Shown here in pieces: positions 27,583 through 38,278 of a stretch of 64,000 nucleotides of DNA. This DNA comes from Anthoceros angustus. Taxonomy: Eukaryota; Streptophyta; Anthocerotopsida; Anthocerotales; Anthocerotaceae. The position numbers and the translations under genes are program-made. The first letter of the stretch is position 1. Each line of letters opens with the position of its first letter. The stretch covers positions 992,001-1,056,000 of the forward strand of contig MU008164.1 of NCBI GenBank assembly GCA_010909165.1, in the 5' to 3' direction. The notes under the pieces were generated by a model. That model had not been told where the DNA came from. It did no database searches and saw nothing but the letters and a program-made list of their open reading frames with translations.

Positions 27583-29275
27583 TCAGCATTTGTAGTCTGA
27601 AGGGTGAGGAGCGTTGGAGCGTAAGCCTAGACTGCCCGTGCTAGCGTTCACGTCTTGGTGGGCATGCAACTTCCAGTTCACCACATCCACCAGGCAGGTG
27701 CCCACCACTACGTCATCCACCAGTCCTCTTCCCACAATCTGTGAGTGCAGCTGCCGCAACCGGCTGTAAGGCGCCAGTGCCTGCACAGGCCTACAGAAGG
27801 GAAGGAAAGGTAACATGGGAAGCCGAAAAATGGGACCGCCTCTTCCATTTGTTCTATACACAACAAGCGCCTCATGTCCGAGCACTTGCTGGGCAGACCG
27901 AGCAATCAAGGCAGTACATGTCACCAGATTTTTGTGTTCATGCTGTCAAATACCTGGCGTGTATCTTCCAGTTCACCACATTTTGCATCCATGCCCACCA
28001 GAGAGGTGCCTACCATATATGTCATCCAGGAGTCCTCTTTTGACAGTCCGTGATTGCAGCTGCCTGGCCTTCTCAAGTTATTTGTGCCTGTACAGGCCTA
28101 CGGAAGGCAAGCAAAAGTAACATGGTCAGCCAAAATGAGGCCCGCCTCCTCCATTCGAGCATACACAACAAGCGCGTCCTGTCCAAGCCCCTGCTGGGCA
28201 AATCCAGCTACCAGGGCAATCCATGTCACCAGAATTTTTGTGTTCATGCTGTCAAAAACCTGGCGAGCATCTTTCAGTTCATCACATTTGCATATCCAGC
28301 CATCAGCGCCGTCCATGTCACCACATCCTCCTTGGCCATGCTTTCAAAAACCTGGCGTGCATCTCAGTTCGCCACATTTTGCATACATGTCCACCGGGCA
28401 GTTGCCCTCTTTCGACAATCTGTGAGTGCAGCTGCCTGCCCTACTCTAAGGCGCCAGTGCATGCACAGGCCTACAGAGGGCAAGCCAAGTGACATGTTCA
28501 GCCAAAATGAGTCCCTGCTTCCTCCATTTGTCCATCCATACACAGCAAGAGCCTATGTCCGAGTCCTTGCTGGGCATATTATACCCAGCTATTAAGGCAG
28601 TCCATGTCACCGCATGTTTTGTGTTCATGCTGGTGAAAACCTGGTGTGCATCTTTCAGTTCACAACATTTTGCATACCCAGCGATCAGCGCCTTACATAT
28701 CACCACACCCTTCTTGGCCATGCTTTCAAAAACCTGGCGTGCATCTGGCAGTTCACCACATTTTGCATACATGTCCACCAGGCAGCTGCCAACAAACAAG
28801 TTAGTAGGAGTGCTGGATCACAAGTACCATACCCAGATATCAGGGCAATCCATGTCGCCAGAAATTTTTGTGTTCATGCTCTCAAAAACCTGGCGTGCAT
28901 CGTTCAGTTCACCACATTTTGCGTACCCAGCGATCGGCGCCGTCCATGTCACCACATCCTTCTTGGCCATACTTTCAAAAACCTGGCGTGCATCTGCCAG
29001 TTCGCCACATTTCGCATACATGTCCACCATGCAGGCCTGTGTCCACCACAACGTCATCCAGCAGTCCTCTTTCGACCATCTGAGAGTGCAGCTGCTTGCC
29101 CTTCTGTAAGGCACCAGTGTTTGCACAGGCATTCAGCTTGGAATCCACCACCTCCTTGGCTTGAGTCCTGCGCACGCTCTGCCTGAGCCCGGCGAGAATG
29201 CAGTTGGAGAGTGTTAAACCGAGAGAGTTTCCTGCCAGAGAGCCGGTGTACCGACCGGGGCACCTGTGCTAACAC
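27583..29275 (-). pseudogene. PLS-type pentatricopeptide repeat pseudogene
   Basis: Minus-strand frames at 29175-28975, 29132-28818, 28799-28446, 28316-28098 and 27924-27583 carry typical lycophyte-style PPR motifs. Examples are [60 protein letters not shown] and WIALVAGFAQQGLGQDALVV. Repeats alternate between frames, with several shifts and stops. No intact start, E or DYW end is visible. Such proteins bind organellar RNA for C-to-U editing; this copy cannot. It sits between the two copies of the duplicated PKA-R upstream segment. Confidence 0.85.
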
Positions 29276-29430
29276 AGCCTGCGGCGTGTCCCTGTTTGAT
29301 CTGTAACTCCTTCAGTGAGTACACCAGCACATCCACATGCATACCTGCTAGCTGCGCCAGATACGGCTCCCTGAGTACGCATTCGCCTCATCCCTAAGTT
29401 TGACGCTGAGCAAGGTGCAAGGCAGAGATG

Positions 29431-29655
29431 GTAACATTTGCCGGATGCGAGCCTTAGCTTCACAGCTCTTACTTGGGAGGGTGAACCTGTTTGTCATTTC
29501 ACGCAATTGCACGAGACACCAGGGCGGAGTATTTCCGTCATCAAATTTTTGTTCTGAAGTCTTGCGAGTGAAATGGGAATAATCTGTTTAATGCATGCAG
29601 CAATCTGTTCTGAGAAACAGGGAACCTGCCTTAGGATCAGGTTCATGAGCCAACC
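29431..29655 (-). pseudogene. Duplicated fragment of PKA regulatory subunit gene
   Basis: This stretch matches 25982-26180, the 5' part of PKA-R exon 3, the intron, and the 3' end of exon 2. Shared landmarks are GTAACATTTGCCGGATGCG, GAGACACCAGGGC-type sequence, TCTTGCGAGTGAAATGG and GGGAACCTGCCTTAGGATCA. It has an extra insert near 29600-29620 and a disrupted exon 3 reading. The cAMP-binding exons are absent. It continues into the duplicated upstream sequence at 29660-30270. Confidence 0.85.
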
Positions 29656-30275
29656 ACTAGCCTGCTCACTGACAGTGGCCCTGGCGAAGCTGAAACATCT
29701 CCTGCTTGAGTTTCAACTAAAGGTGCAATAGGGCTTCTTGCCTGTCCCACAGCTCTGAACAACACAGTGAAGCGAGCCTGGGGCCGAGAGTAGAGACTTG
29801 AGATAACTAGCCTGCTCTTCAACAAGGTCACTGGAAAGATCGAGCACTCGAATGCAGGGCACGTAGCACGCTCAGGCGATGCCATACCAGCAAGCCATTC
29901 TCATGTAAAGGAAGATTTCGCACACAAAAGCTACATTTGGCAACTTAACCAGCATAGCATCCCATGTATTGGCGACAACGTAAAGGCTTGGATGACATGG
30001 ACCGCAGTTTGAAGAGTGTGGTGGAAAAAGCAGAAGCACGAAAGGCGTATGGCGTGTGCAGCGATGATTCCTGTGTCGTGTGGTGCCACACGCCACCACT
30101 AGCGAAGGCGGGCCGGACGACAAGGCAGGAACCATCGAACCTGCAAGAGCAACAATAATGGATAGCAATGCGGAGACGATAGACAGACAGCCCAGCCCGT
30201 CAACCGCGGCACCATGACGCGCGGCGGTTATAACACTTCCACCTAGCGCCAAACTCGGCACCGCCCCCCTCTATG
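29656..30275. repeat. Second copy of the PKA-R upstream segment
   Basis: Diverged copy of 26900-27500, with small indels. The order relative to the PKA-R fragment is the same as at the parental locus, but exon 1 and the 5' part of exon 2 are missing. No coding sequence is recognised. Confidence 0.75.
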
Positions 30276-31750
30276 TTTTTAATACCTAGTCTACGCAGCT
30301 ACTTTAAAAATTCCCCGACCAAGACCAGATGATGTGGAAGTTTCTTAGAATATTTTGAAATCCCAAATGTGCAACTCCATTAAGTTGGGTTGGTGAAGTA
30401 CGATGCTTTGTCATCCTCCCATAAATTCTTGAGCATCTCATCTCAAACTTGATGTTAAAAGTGCTTCTAATTTTAATATAAAAATATAAAATATATTATA
30501 AAACAGAAGAAAAGTCCTGTGCCTCACGAACGGTCATGACACGTATCTTACGCCATGCTTGACTACAGCGTAATGGACTTCAAATCTTGTCCTAGGACTT
30601 ACAACACTTGGGGATATGGGTTTGAATACTCTTGACACACTTTGTCTCAAGGTTTCTTGTTTGCATGTACCTCCAATGTTTTTCTATCAAGGTCTCATAC
30701 TTGAAACGCAATTCTATGTGCGTACATAGTCTCAGGATCTGGGTGCGCCCGGTTTCAAAGAATGAAACCTTGAGGGGCAATTTTTTTGTTCAGTGTTATG
30801 TACACTCTCTATACATTTTCTTCTCAAGGTCTCTTGTTCTCATGTACCATTGGTGTTAGTGGCTGGGTCTCTTGTTTGTAGCACGATCACACGGTATTAT
30901 TATCCTTTTTGAGAAAAATCATGGTACATAACAAAAAAGATATGTACATAGTCTATTGTCTCGCCGGCAGGGCGGGGCGGGGCGGGTCGGCCGTGACATT
31001 CGTTCTTGCTTAATCATTGAATGTACCTAAATCGGAAGTGGAGAGAATGTACCCAAATCGGAAGTGGATAGAATGTACCGAAATCGGAAGTGGAGAGAAT
31101 GTACCTAAATCGGAGGTGAATGTACCTAAATATGTGACCTTGAAGTTCCGTCCCTGGACTTCTTCACAGTACTATCTTTCTAGTATGTACCTACATGCGG
31201 GATACACTCTTAACACTCTTTACCTCAAGGGTTCTTCTTGTTGACATTTACCCATCAATGCTCCTTATCAAGGGATCAAGGCTCGTCTGTACTTAGAACA
31301 AAATTCTAGTCTACTTACATATCCTTACACTCTTTGTGTCTTGAGATGTCTCAGTCGCTAGTACCCTTTTGTGTTTTCTCCAAAATAACTCTTCTCTTAG
31401 GTACAAGTGGATTTCAATAAACTCTCCTTCTCTTCTTCCGCAATAGTTTTCATGTGAGAAAAAACCGACCATCTTCCATACTTGGTTGTTGCCCAACGAG
31501 TGTGATATTGCACGAAAGTGAGAAATGGGGAAGTGGGCGCATAGCGATTGGGGGCGGGCGGCCTTCTAGCCGTTGCCGCGCCATGGTTTGTGGCGGATCT
31601 AGAGCTTCATTAAATGGGTGGGTCGCAATAAAAGGGGGCGAGGAGGAGGGAATTTATCGCTACGTTGTCCGTGTGTAAGAGCGGGGTAGGCGTTAAAGTG
31701 CAGGAAGGATAGCCAATAGGTAGAGCGCGTGGGCAGGGACCCGTTGTAAG
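30276..31750. other. AT-rich intergenic DNA
   Basis: No gene recognised. Frames are short and without motifs. It contains the 26-bp repeat array at 31019-31130 and ends in a GC-rich stretch (31740-31800, runs of GGGCCCGGGCC) that may be part of the promoter of the X8 gene. Confidence 0.5.
31019..31130. repeat. 26-bp tandem repeat, about four units
   Basis: The unit AATGTACCTAAATCGGAAGT plus GGAGAG is repeated about four times with single-base changes (ACCCAAATC, ACCGAAATC, GGAGGT). It lies in otherwise unremarkable AT-rich DNA. Confidence 0.85.
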
Positions 31751-32169
31751 GTATCCGTTACGGCCGGGCCCCGGGCCGGGCCCGGGCCCGGGCCCAACAT
31801 TGGGCGCGGGATCTTTGGGCCAGCCAAGCAAGCAAGCTAGGCGGTCGCTTCTCTCATCTGTCAGCCGGGCAGCGGCAGGGGCAGGGGCAGGCGCAGGGGC
31901 AGAGGTGAGCAGAGGCAGGGACAGCAAGCCAGCCCCTCTTGTGGTCCCTTCCTTCCCCTCGCACGCTTCAAACTCCAATTCTCCAGTCGTGAGAGAGTCG
32001 CGTATCGAGCGACTCCGCGTTTCGTCTCGCGTCTCGCGTCCCGCCTCGCCACGCCCTTGTCCCGTCTCGTCTCATCAGCGTCTCGCCTCATCGGCGTCTC
32101 GCCTCGCGTCTCGTCCCGGGAGCACCAGCGTCTCAAGCGTCTCAAGCGGCTCAGAGCGAGCGAGTGCCA

Positions 32170-33362
32170 ATGCAACGGGCGCTGCCGCCGCCGCTGCTGC
32201 TGCTGCTGGCCGCGATCCTGCTGGGGCCGGGCCCGGCAAGGAGGCGGAAGCGGCGGCGGCAGGAATCCGGGGCGGAGCTGAGGAGAAGGCCGGCCATGGC
32301 GAGGGCGCTGCGCTTCTGGGAGGGCTCCGAGGGCCGGCCTACGCACCTATGCTGCAAGCCTGCGCCGAGCAGGGCAACCAAGTGGTGATCGCGGTGCCCC
32401 GCGGGGGCATGGCGGAGCCCGCGGTCGCCATGGCCTGGCTCCGCGCCGTCACGCGCCACGGGGCGGCCATGGAGGATGCCTGGCACGGGGACGAGCTGCT
32501 CTCGGTGCTCCGCGTGCTGCGCCAGGTTGTGGCGGAGGAGGCGGCCGTGAAGCTCCCGGTGCCGCTCACAGTCGGCATCCTCAGCGTGGCCGAAACCTCC
32601 GCCGTCCGCTCCTCGGCGGTGATGCTGCGCGTGCCGCCATCGCTGCTCCTGTCCGAAGGCGGGTCGACCTTCTCCGACCTGCTGGCGATGGCGCCGGACA
32701 ATGTCGCTGTCATGTGCGCCATCAACGCTGCCCCGGGCGCCCTCACGCTGCCGGCCGAGGTCAATCATGACTCGAACTCCTTCGGCCTCCCACGCGAAGC
32801 AGCATCCTATCCCTATTCGTTACGGTTCCGTCCCGGCGGGACCGTTCCGTTCCCTCTGGTTTTGGCGGGAGATGGCGAAGCGGCAGGGGCGGCAGCGAGC
32901 GGCAGCGGGAGCCGGAAGAAGAGCAAGAGCGGGAGCAGGAGGAGGGAGCTGGCGACGCTGCGCACCTGGTGCGTCGCCAAGAGCAATGTCAACTCCCAGA
33001 GTCTGCAGGACGCGCTGAACTGGGCGTGCGGGCCGGGAGGCGCGGACTGCGCTCCTCTGCAATCAGGCCAGTCTTGCTTCTCTCCGAACACGCTGCAGGC
33101 GCACGCCTCCTACGCCTTCAACTCCTACTACCAGACGCACGGATTCGCGTCCAGCACATGCGATTTCAGCGGCACAGCAACCACAACCAACACGGATCCC
33201 AGCACGGCCGGCTGCCCCTACCCGTCCAGCGACTCCAGCGCATCGGCCAACAGTTCCAGCGGCAACGGCGCCGGTCATTCCACACGCCCCTGCTTCTCCT
33301 TCATCGCCTGGCTCTCGCTGCTCGTCTTCTCCGGCCTGCAGCTGGCCATGGCCGGCTTATGA
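32170..33362 (+). CDS. X8 (CBM43) domain cell-wall protein with GH17-like N-terminus, GPI-anchored
   Basis: The long frame ending at 33362 has a divergent GH17-like region ([20 protein letters not shown] and following) and a basic linker [12 protein letters not shown]. An X8 domain follows: [45 protein letters not shown] and [11 protein letters not shown], with its six cysteines and WCV start. A Ser-rich spacer and a hydrophobic tail ([20 protein letters not shown]) suggest a GPI anchor. Such proteins bind callose at walls and plasmodesmata. A good signal peptide, [20 protein letters not shown] at 32170, lies in a different frame, so a frameshift or base error probably occurs between about 32235 and 32330. 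The in-frame extension upstream to 31800 looks non-coding. Confidence 0.8.
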
Positions 33363-33897
33363 TGGCACCAGGTCTCAGCCTTGGCCTCAGGAGCTTGCGG
33401 CTGCCATCGCCGTGGTGGCTCGAGCGACTCCAAGGCTAGGTCATCATCTTCCTCCTCTCTTCCAACCGTCCGTCACTTGCTGCTTCATCTTAAAGGAAAA
33501 TACAGACTACAGCACGCTTAGCTACTCTTTTTTGCCTCTCCTCTATCTAGCTTTGCTTCCTCTGTCTGGACATCATCAGCCAACTCCATTCTAGGCACGC
33601 TCATTTTTTGTAATGCCATAGGCTCTAGACCTCCACCATCGTAGTCTAGCTGCGGAAGTGTTCTATGTCCCAAGAGAATCGATTGTCGTTTCTTTACAGC
33701 TCTTGACTGACCTCCTGCACTCTGGTTGCATTCAACCTGCCAGGAAATCAGCTCACATCCTCGAATGCGATTCTTAAGTATTTTATCATATGTTCCTAGC
33801 TCAGTTGGACACAGGAAGACACAACAGACTTTGCAATAGGTACCTACTTGTCCTCATTACATAATTATTATTTATATAAGGTAAGTATAAGAAGTTC
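33363..33897. other. 3' flank of X8 gene
   Basis: CT-rich then AT-rich sequence with no gene recognised. Probably the 3' untranslated region of the X8 gene. Confidence 0.4.
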
Positions 33898-34585
33898 CTA
33901 GTTGAGTTGATCAGACTCTGTTGCACCACGAGCTCTTCCTCTTCTACCTCCTTTCCGTTGCTTTCGGACCGGCTTGAACAAATCTGATACCGGTCGAGAC
34001 GATGTGATTTCCCAAGCCGACGCGCCTGATTCGCTCCATCCTCGCTGCCTGCCATTTCCACTTTGTTTTATGGCCGTGATATCTGCGGGAGAGATCTGGA
34101 GACAGGGACTGTCTGCGAGTCTCTGCAAAGTCCAGACGGAAAGGACAAACTCATCAATTTGCTTCTTCCTCTGATACATCTCCAGGACAGAGCGCACCAG
34201 ACTCCACCACACTCCAGGACGAGGGCGACATGCATTTGAACTTCCTTTGACCCAGACTTCCACTTTCCTCTTTCGGTCATGCATCATGATCATCGACTCT
34301 AAACGTGTCGATGCAGCGGTTTTCGCAGGCAAGAATGATGGACCTTCTTGTTGATGAGTTCATAAGGCCGGCCCCGATCATGAGTTCGGTAGCGGCATGC
34401 AAGCCGTCCAGATCCTGATCATGGCTCCAAAGTCTTAGTGGGTCGAAGAAAAGGTGGAGATGGGTAGCCATGCCCCCATTCATCACCGCCATGAATGTAT
34501 GTACATCACTTCCTGCTCCATTCCGTTCCCCAACGCCAGCGCGAGCAGGTGAGGTGTATAGGTCATGTACAGCCAACTCAAGCAC
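33898..34585 (-). CDS. Hypothetical minus-strand frames
   Basis: Two overlapping minus frames look weakly protein-like. The first, 34585-34277, contains VHTFMAVMNGGMATHLHLFF and DGLHAATELMIGAGLMNSST. The second, 34332-33898, contains LVRSVLEMYQRKKQIDEFVL and a basic tail KPVRKQRKGGRRGRARG. They could be two exons of a small gene or chance frames. No domain is recognised, and no clear splice pair was settled on. Confidence 0.25.
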
Positions 34586-34860
34586 ACGCCCTTACCGCCG
34601 ATTCCGCTACTCATAACTTGCCAGATGCTGCCATGCCTCAGGCCGAGAAATTTCCTCCCTTAGGCAAATTGTTAATGCGAGTCAGTGATCTGTCAGCCTG
34701 TACACTAGTGTCCCAGCTCTGGAGCACAACTACCTCCAAAAAAAATTTGTACACTACACGTAATGCAACTCTGGACACGGCACTCATCCCTCTTCCGCGT
34801 CCTAGAAGACATCCTTCCTGCCCTGACTTTTGGATCCATCCAGCCAGCCAGCCTTAAGCA

Positions 34861-35999
34861 CTACCTCCTCCTCCTGATAAACTCGTGAGTGTCCGGGTAC
34901 AGTGCTTCCAAACTGGTGTCGGCCCCGGCGTGGGTGTCGGAGTAGGCTGCCAGGTTCACATACTCTGCTCCGAAGCCACCACCCCCCTTCTTGGAAGGGG
35001 CGGATGCTGAGGCAGACTCGTCCACCCACACGGCTCTGCAGTAGATGCACGTCACCTTGCCCTTGCCCTTACTCTTGCTCCATTTCTCGAAGCACTCCCG
35101 GTGCACATTGTTCCCACAGCTCTTGCAGAACACCACCGGCTCTGCCTTCTTCTTGGTGGTGGACACCAGGGGCTCGTAGCACACAGGACAGTCCCCTTCC
35201 ACCGGCCTCTGCACGCCCTTGCTATTGTCCTCCTGCGATGCCCCCAGCTCACCTGCACCATCAACATCCCCATCCCCATCCTCACATGTCATTGTTGCCA
35301 AACCCTAAACCCTTCCTTCCTCCCATCCACACGTACATCAAAGGAGGAGCACTTGTTGCATGCAAAGCAAAGCAAATTACCTGAGACTTTACGGCCCGTG
35401 ATCTCCTGGAAGCGTGCAATGACAGTGTGGCTGGCGCGAACCCCGTCCCCGACTGCAGGATTGGTGAGCAGCTCCGACAGCTCAGAGGACAGCAGCGCCT
35501 TCTGCCAGATGCGAGGGTCGTCCGTCTTGAGCTTGAGCACCCTGAGCATGACGAAGAGGTAGTGCTTGCACAGATGGCCCCTCACGAAATCGGGGCAAGT
35601 GCACTGCGGCTTCTTCTGCACCTTCACCGTGTACACGTTACCCGTGTTCCCCAGCACCACGAACTCGCATGCCTCGGGGGCCTCGGACTCCCCAACCACC
35701 GCCTTGTCAATCAGGTACAGACGGTGACTGAAGGCCCTCTCGATCCTCTCCAGCGTCTGCGAGTTGGGAGAGGCGATGTACCGGCTGGCCCGCTTCTCCA
35801 CCACTGGCTTCACCTCCTTCTTCTTCTTCTCCTTCTTCTTCACCTCCTCCTTCTTCACCTCCTTCTTCTTCACCTCCTTCTTCTTCACTTCCTCCTTCTT
35901 CACCCCTGCCCCCCGCTGCTTCTTCTTGGGAGCGGACGTGGACGCGTCTGCATCTCCGTCCTCTGCCGCTGCTGCTGCTGGCCTCTTCCGTGGAGGCAT
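34861..35999 (-). CDS. SWIM zinc-finger and RING protein (ZSWIM2/MEX-like E3 candidate)
   Basis: Exons 35999-35381 and 35252-34861 join in phase 1 across a 128-bp intron to give 336 residues. Residues 1-75 are disordered with KKEEVKKKEVKK repeats. About 80-175 holds the SWIM domain, with CTCPDFVRGHLCKH (CxC..CxH). Exon 2 carries a RING: CPVCYEPL, FCKSCGNNVHRECFEKW and CIYCRAVW. The SWIM-RING order is that of ZSWIM2/MEX-type ubiquitin ligases, where SWIM binds the E2 or substrate and RING promotes transfer. Ubiquitin ligase activity is inferred from the family. Lys/Glu repeats suggest nuclear or nucleic-acid association. Confidence 0.85.
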
Positions 36000-36879
36000 C
36001 TCCGGAGCTTCTGTCCTTCACAAAATTCTCCTCCCAAGACTCAGACTGCTGTCATCGCCTCGGCGCTAGGGTAGCGCAATTTCTTCACACCTTCTCATGG
36101 CCGCCACAAGACGCTGCACTTCCTTCACGCTGCATGGCAGCTAGCTAAGTGCGCATCGCCTTCACGCTCGCATCGGCATCGCACATCGCACGGGGACTCA
36201 TCGCAGCTGGCGTGCATAGCATGCTCTCATCGTCGCTAGGGTGCAATTTCTTCCAGCCCCGCTTGCAACGGAACGGAAACTCCTGTACCAGAGAGACACG
36301 GGCAAAAGTAGCACAAATCCAGTTCAGTTTTGAGTGCAAGGGTTTGCAACTTCACACACAGTGTACAGGGTATTAGGTGTAGTGGATACCAGGCAGGTAT
36401 TTACTTGGCCTGGACCCTCTAAAGTCTCCACATTGTCTGGTATTACAAACTTACGGAAAATAAAAGCCAGGCCCAGGCTTCCATGTAACTCGACGCCAGA
36501 ACCTCACTTTTCCACACCAGAGTTCTTGTACACATCCATACTTCCACCTAGGGTCTCTCAAGGAGGTGGACAGCTTCGCCTAGACGTGAACAGGGAAATC
36601 AAAGGAAGCAGCCAGCGAGCCAAGGAGCCCCTGTCCCCACCAAAAATGAATAAATTATGTGTACAAAATTTGACCTGCGGATGAAACCTGCTAACTTGCC
36701 AGAACCTTCTTGATCCCACTACTTATTCGTTGCCCCCACGACAAGGATGAGGAGTTAAAAAATACTATATAACATTGGGATCGCCCTCTTGACTCCTCCT
36801 CCACAGGCTTGCAGAAGAGTGGTCACGTCGTCCTCTCGCCCTGCAGGCTTGAAGAGAGTAGGAGCAGTCGGCAGAACCC
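36000..36879. other. Intergenic region between SWIM-RING and BAG genes
   Basis: It includes the promoter/leader side of the SWIM-RING gene and the 3' flank of the BAG gene, which are in the same orientation. Short frames have no motif. Confidence 0.45.
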
Positions 36880-38278
36880 TTAGTCAAACCGTTCCCAATC
36901 TGATGTCAAATGGTCCACCGCGGGAGAGGGCGTTGTTGGGGGAGGAGGGGCACTCAAGCTGCCGACGCCACTGTCGAAAGTTTCCCACCGTGTCGTCACA
37001 ATAACTGAGGTGGGCAGGGTGGGAGGGTGCTTCATCCGCTCCTTCAGAGCGTCCAAGCCTTCAACATAACTTTGTATCCTCTTCACCTGTACACCATCAG
37101 AGCAGAGCCGTCAGCACGGCACTGGGCACAGGCAGACGATGACGCATGCTCAGAAAGCGTGGCACCAGTTCCATACAGCCAAGACTCCTCACCTCCACTC
37201 TCCTCTGGTTTTTCGCTTCTCCATCAGCATCGATGGTGTCCAGCTTCAGAAGTTGCATCATCAGCTTTTCAGTGAGCACATCACACTCTAAGTCTTCAAC
37301 CTTCCCTCCGGATGAAACAGTATCTTGAAGGGTACTAAGCTGGAGAACACACAAAGACAATGCAAAGCCATTTAAGTAAGGTCCAACTAAATCACTGGTG
37401 GCTGCTACAACTGTGCTGTGCTCAGGAGGTTTAGACAAAGATACAGACGCTCACCTCTCCACCCAATCTGTCAACTTCTGATCGTACAGCAGCCACAGCT
37501 TTGCATGCCTTCGCAATGAGCTCCTCTTTCCGCTTGGCCTGGATCTTTCGCTCTCGGCTTGCTGGATCTTCCACCAGAATAAGTTTGCCCTTATCCTTCA
37601 CTCCAGCTACGTGCAAATACTCGTTGTCGTCCTTCTCCTTCCCTCTGAAGAGCAGTCTCTGCTCACTTGGCTGTAGAGAGGTCTCACTGACTAGCAGCCT
37701 CTTAACATCACCTGACAGTGACAAACACCATCATCCTCGTCAGCCATTACCCCTCTCCTTCTCAGACTGGCCTACAGAACCAAAACCTTAACAGATTGCA
37801 CACAGAGTGAGGCGCTGGAACGGCCTGACATGACATGGCCGAATTCAACAACGAATAAGACTCTCTCGCAGAACACACAAGGGAATCAACCACTACAACG
37901 TCACACAAACGGTTACAGACCACACACACCCTAGACCTACAAAACCACACCAACACCAATTGCCAAACCACTCATCCAACGACCAGTCCCTCCGATCCAG
38001 GCTCATGGAAACCGCACAACCTGCACCGAGCCGTGACACTCACCGAAGGAGGCCTGCTGCGGGACGCTGATCTCGTGCGACAACAGTCCATGAGACACCT
38101 TCACCTTGATCAGCGGCCCTAACGAGAGCGCAGGATCCACAAATTCCCGCTTCTGCACCAGCATCCCGCCGGGCCGCAATTCAAACTCGATCTCCGGTCC
38201 GTCCCCCGCACTCCCGCTCAAAGCAGAGGCGCTTAGACTCGACTTCGATTTACTAAGCTTCATGATCTTCAAGACCAT
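36880..38278 (-). CDS. BAG-family co-chaperone with ubiquitin-like domain (plant BAG1-4 type)
   Basis: Exons 38278-38044, 37711-37455, 37339-37193 and 37086-36880 join cleanly (phases 1, 0, 0) to give 281 residues. The ubiquitin-like domain spans roughly residues 30-115: ELRPGGMLVQKREF, LIKVKVSHGLLSHEISVPQQ, and LQPSEQRLLFRGKEKDDNEY followed by LHVAGVKDKGKLILVEDPAS. The BAG domain, about 125-235, is helical: KACKAVAAVRSEVDRLGGEV, EKLMMQLLKLDTIDADGEAK and VKRIQSYVEGLDALKERMKH. BAG proteins bind the Hsp70 ATPase domain and speed nucleotide exchange, linking chaperones to stress and degradation. The start at 38278 (or Met at 38263) is preferred over 38380 because the extra N-terminus is a Gly/Ala/Cys repeat reading. 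Confidence 0.9.

Noticed and set aside
31800-32160. In-frame N-terminal extension of the X8 protein
   Set aside because: Composition ([13 protein letters not shown]) follows CG-rich TCTCGCGTCTCG repeats; more likely promoter or leader.
35427-36074. Leu-rich 215-residue plus frame
   Set aside because: Reverse reading of the Lys/Glu repeat region of the SWIM-RING gene.
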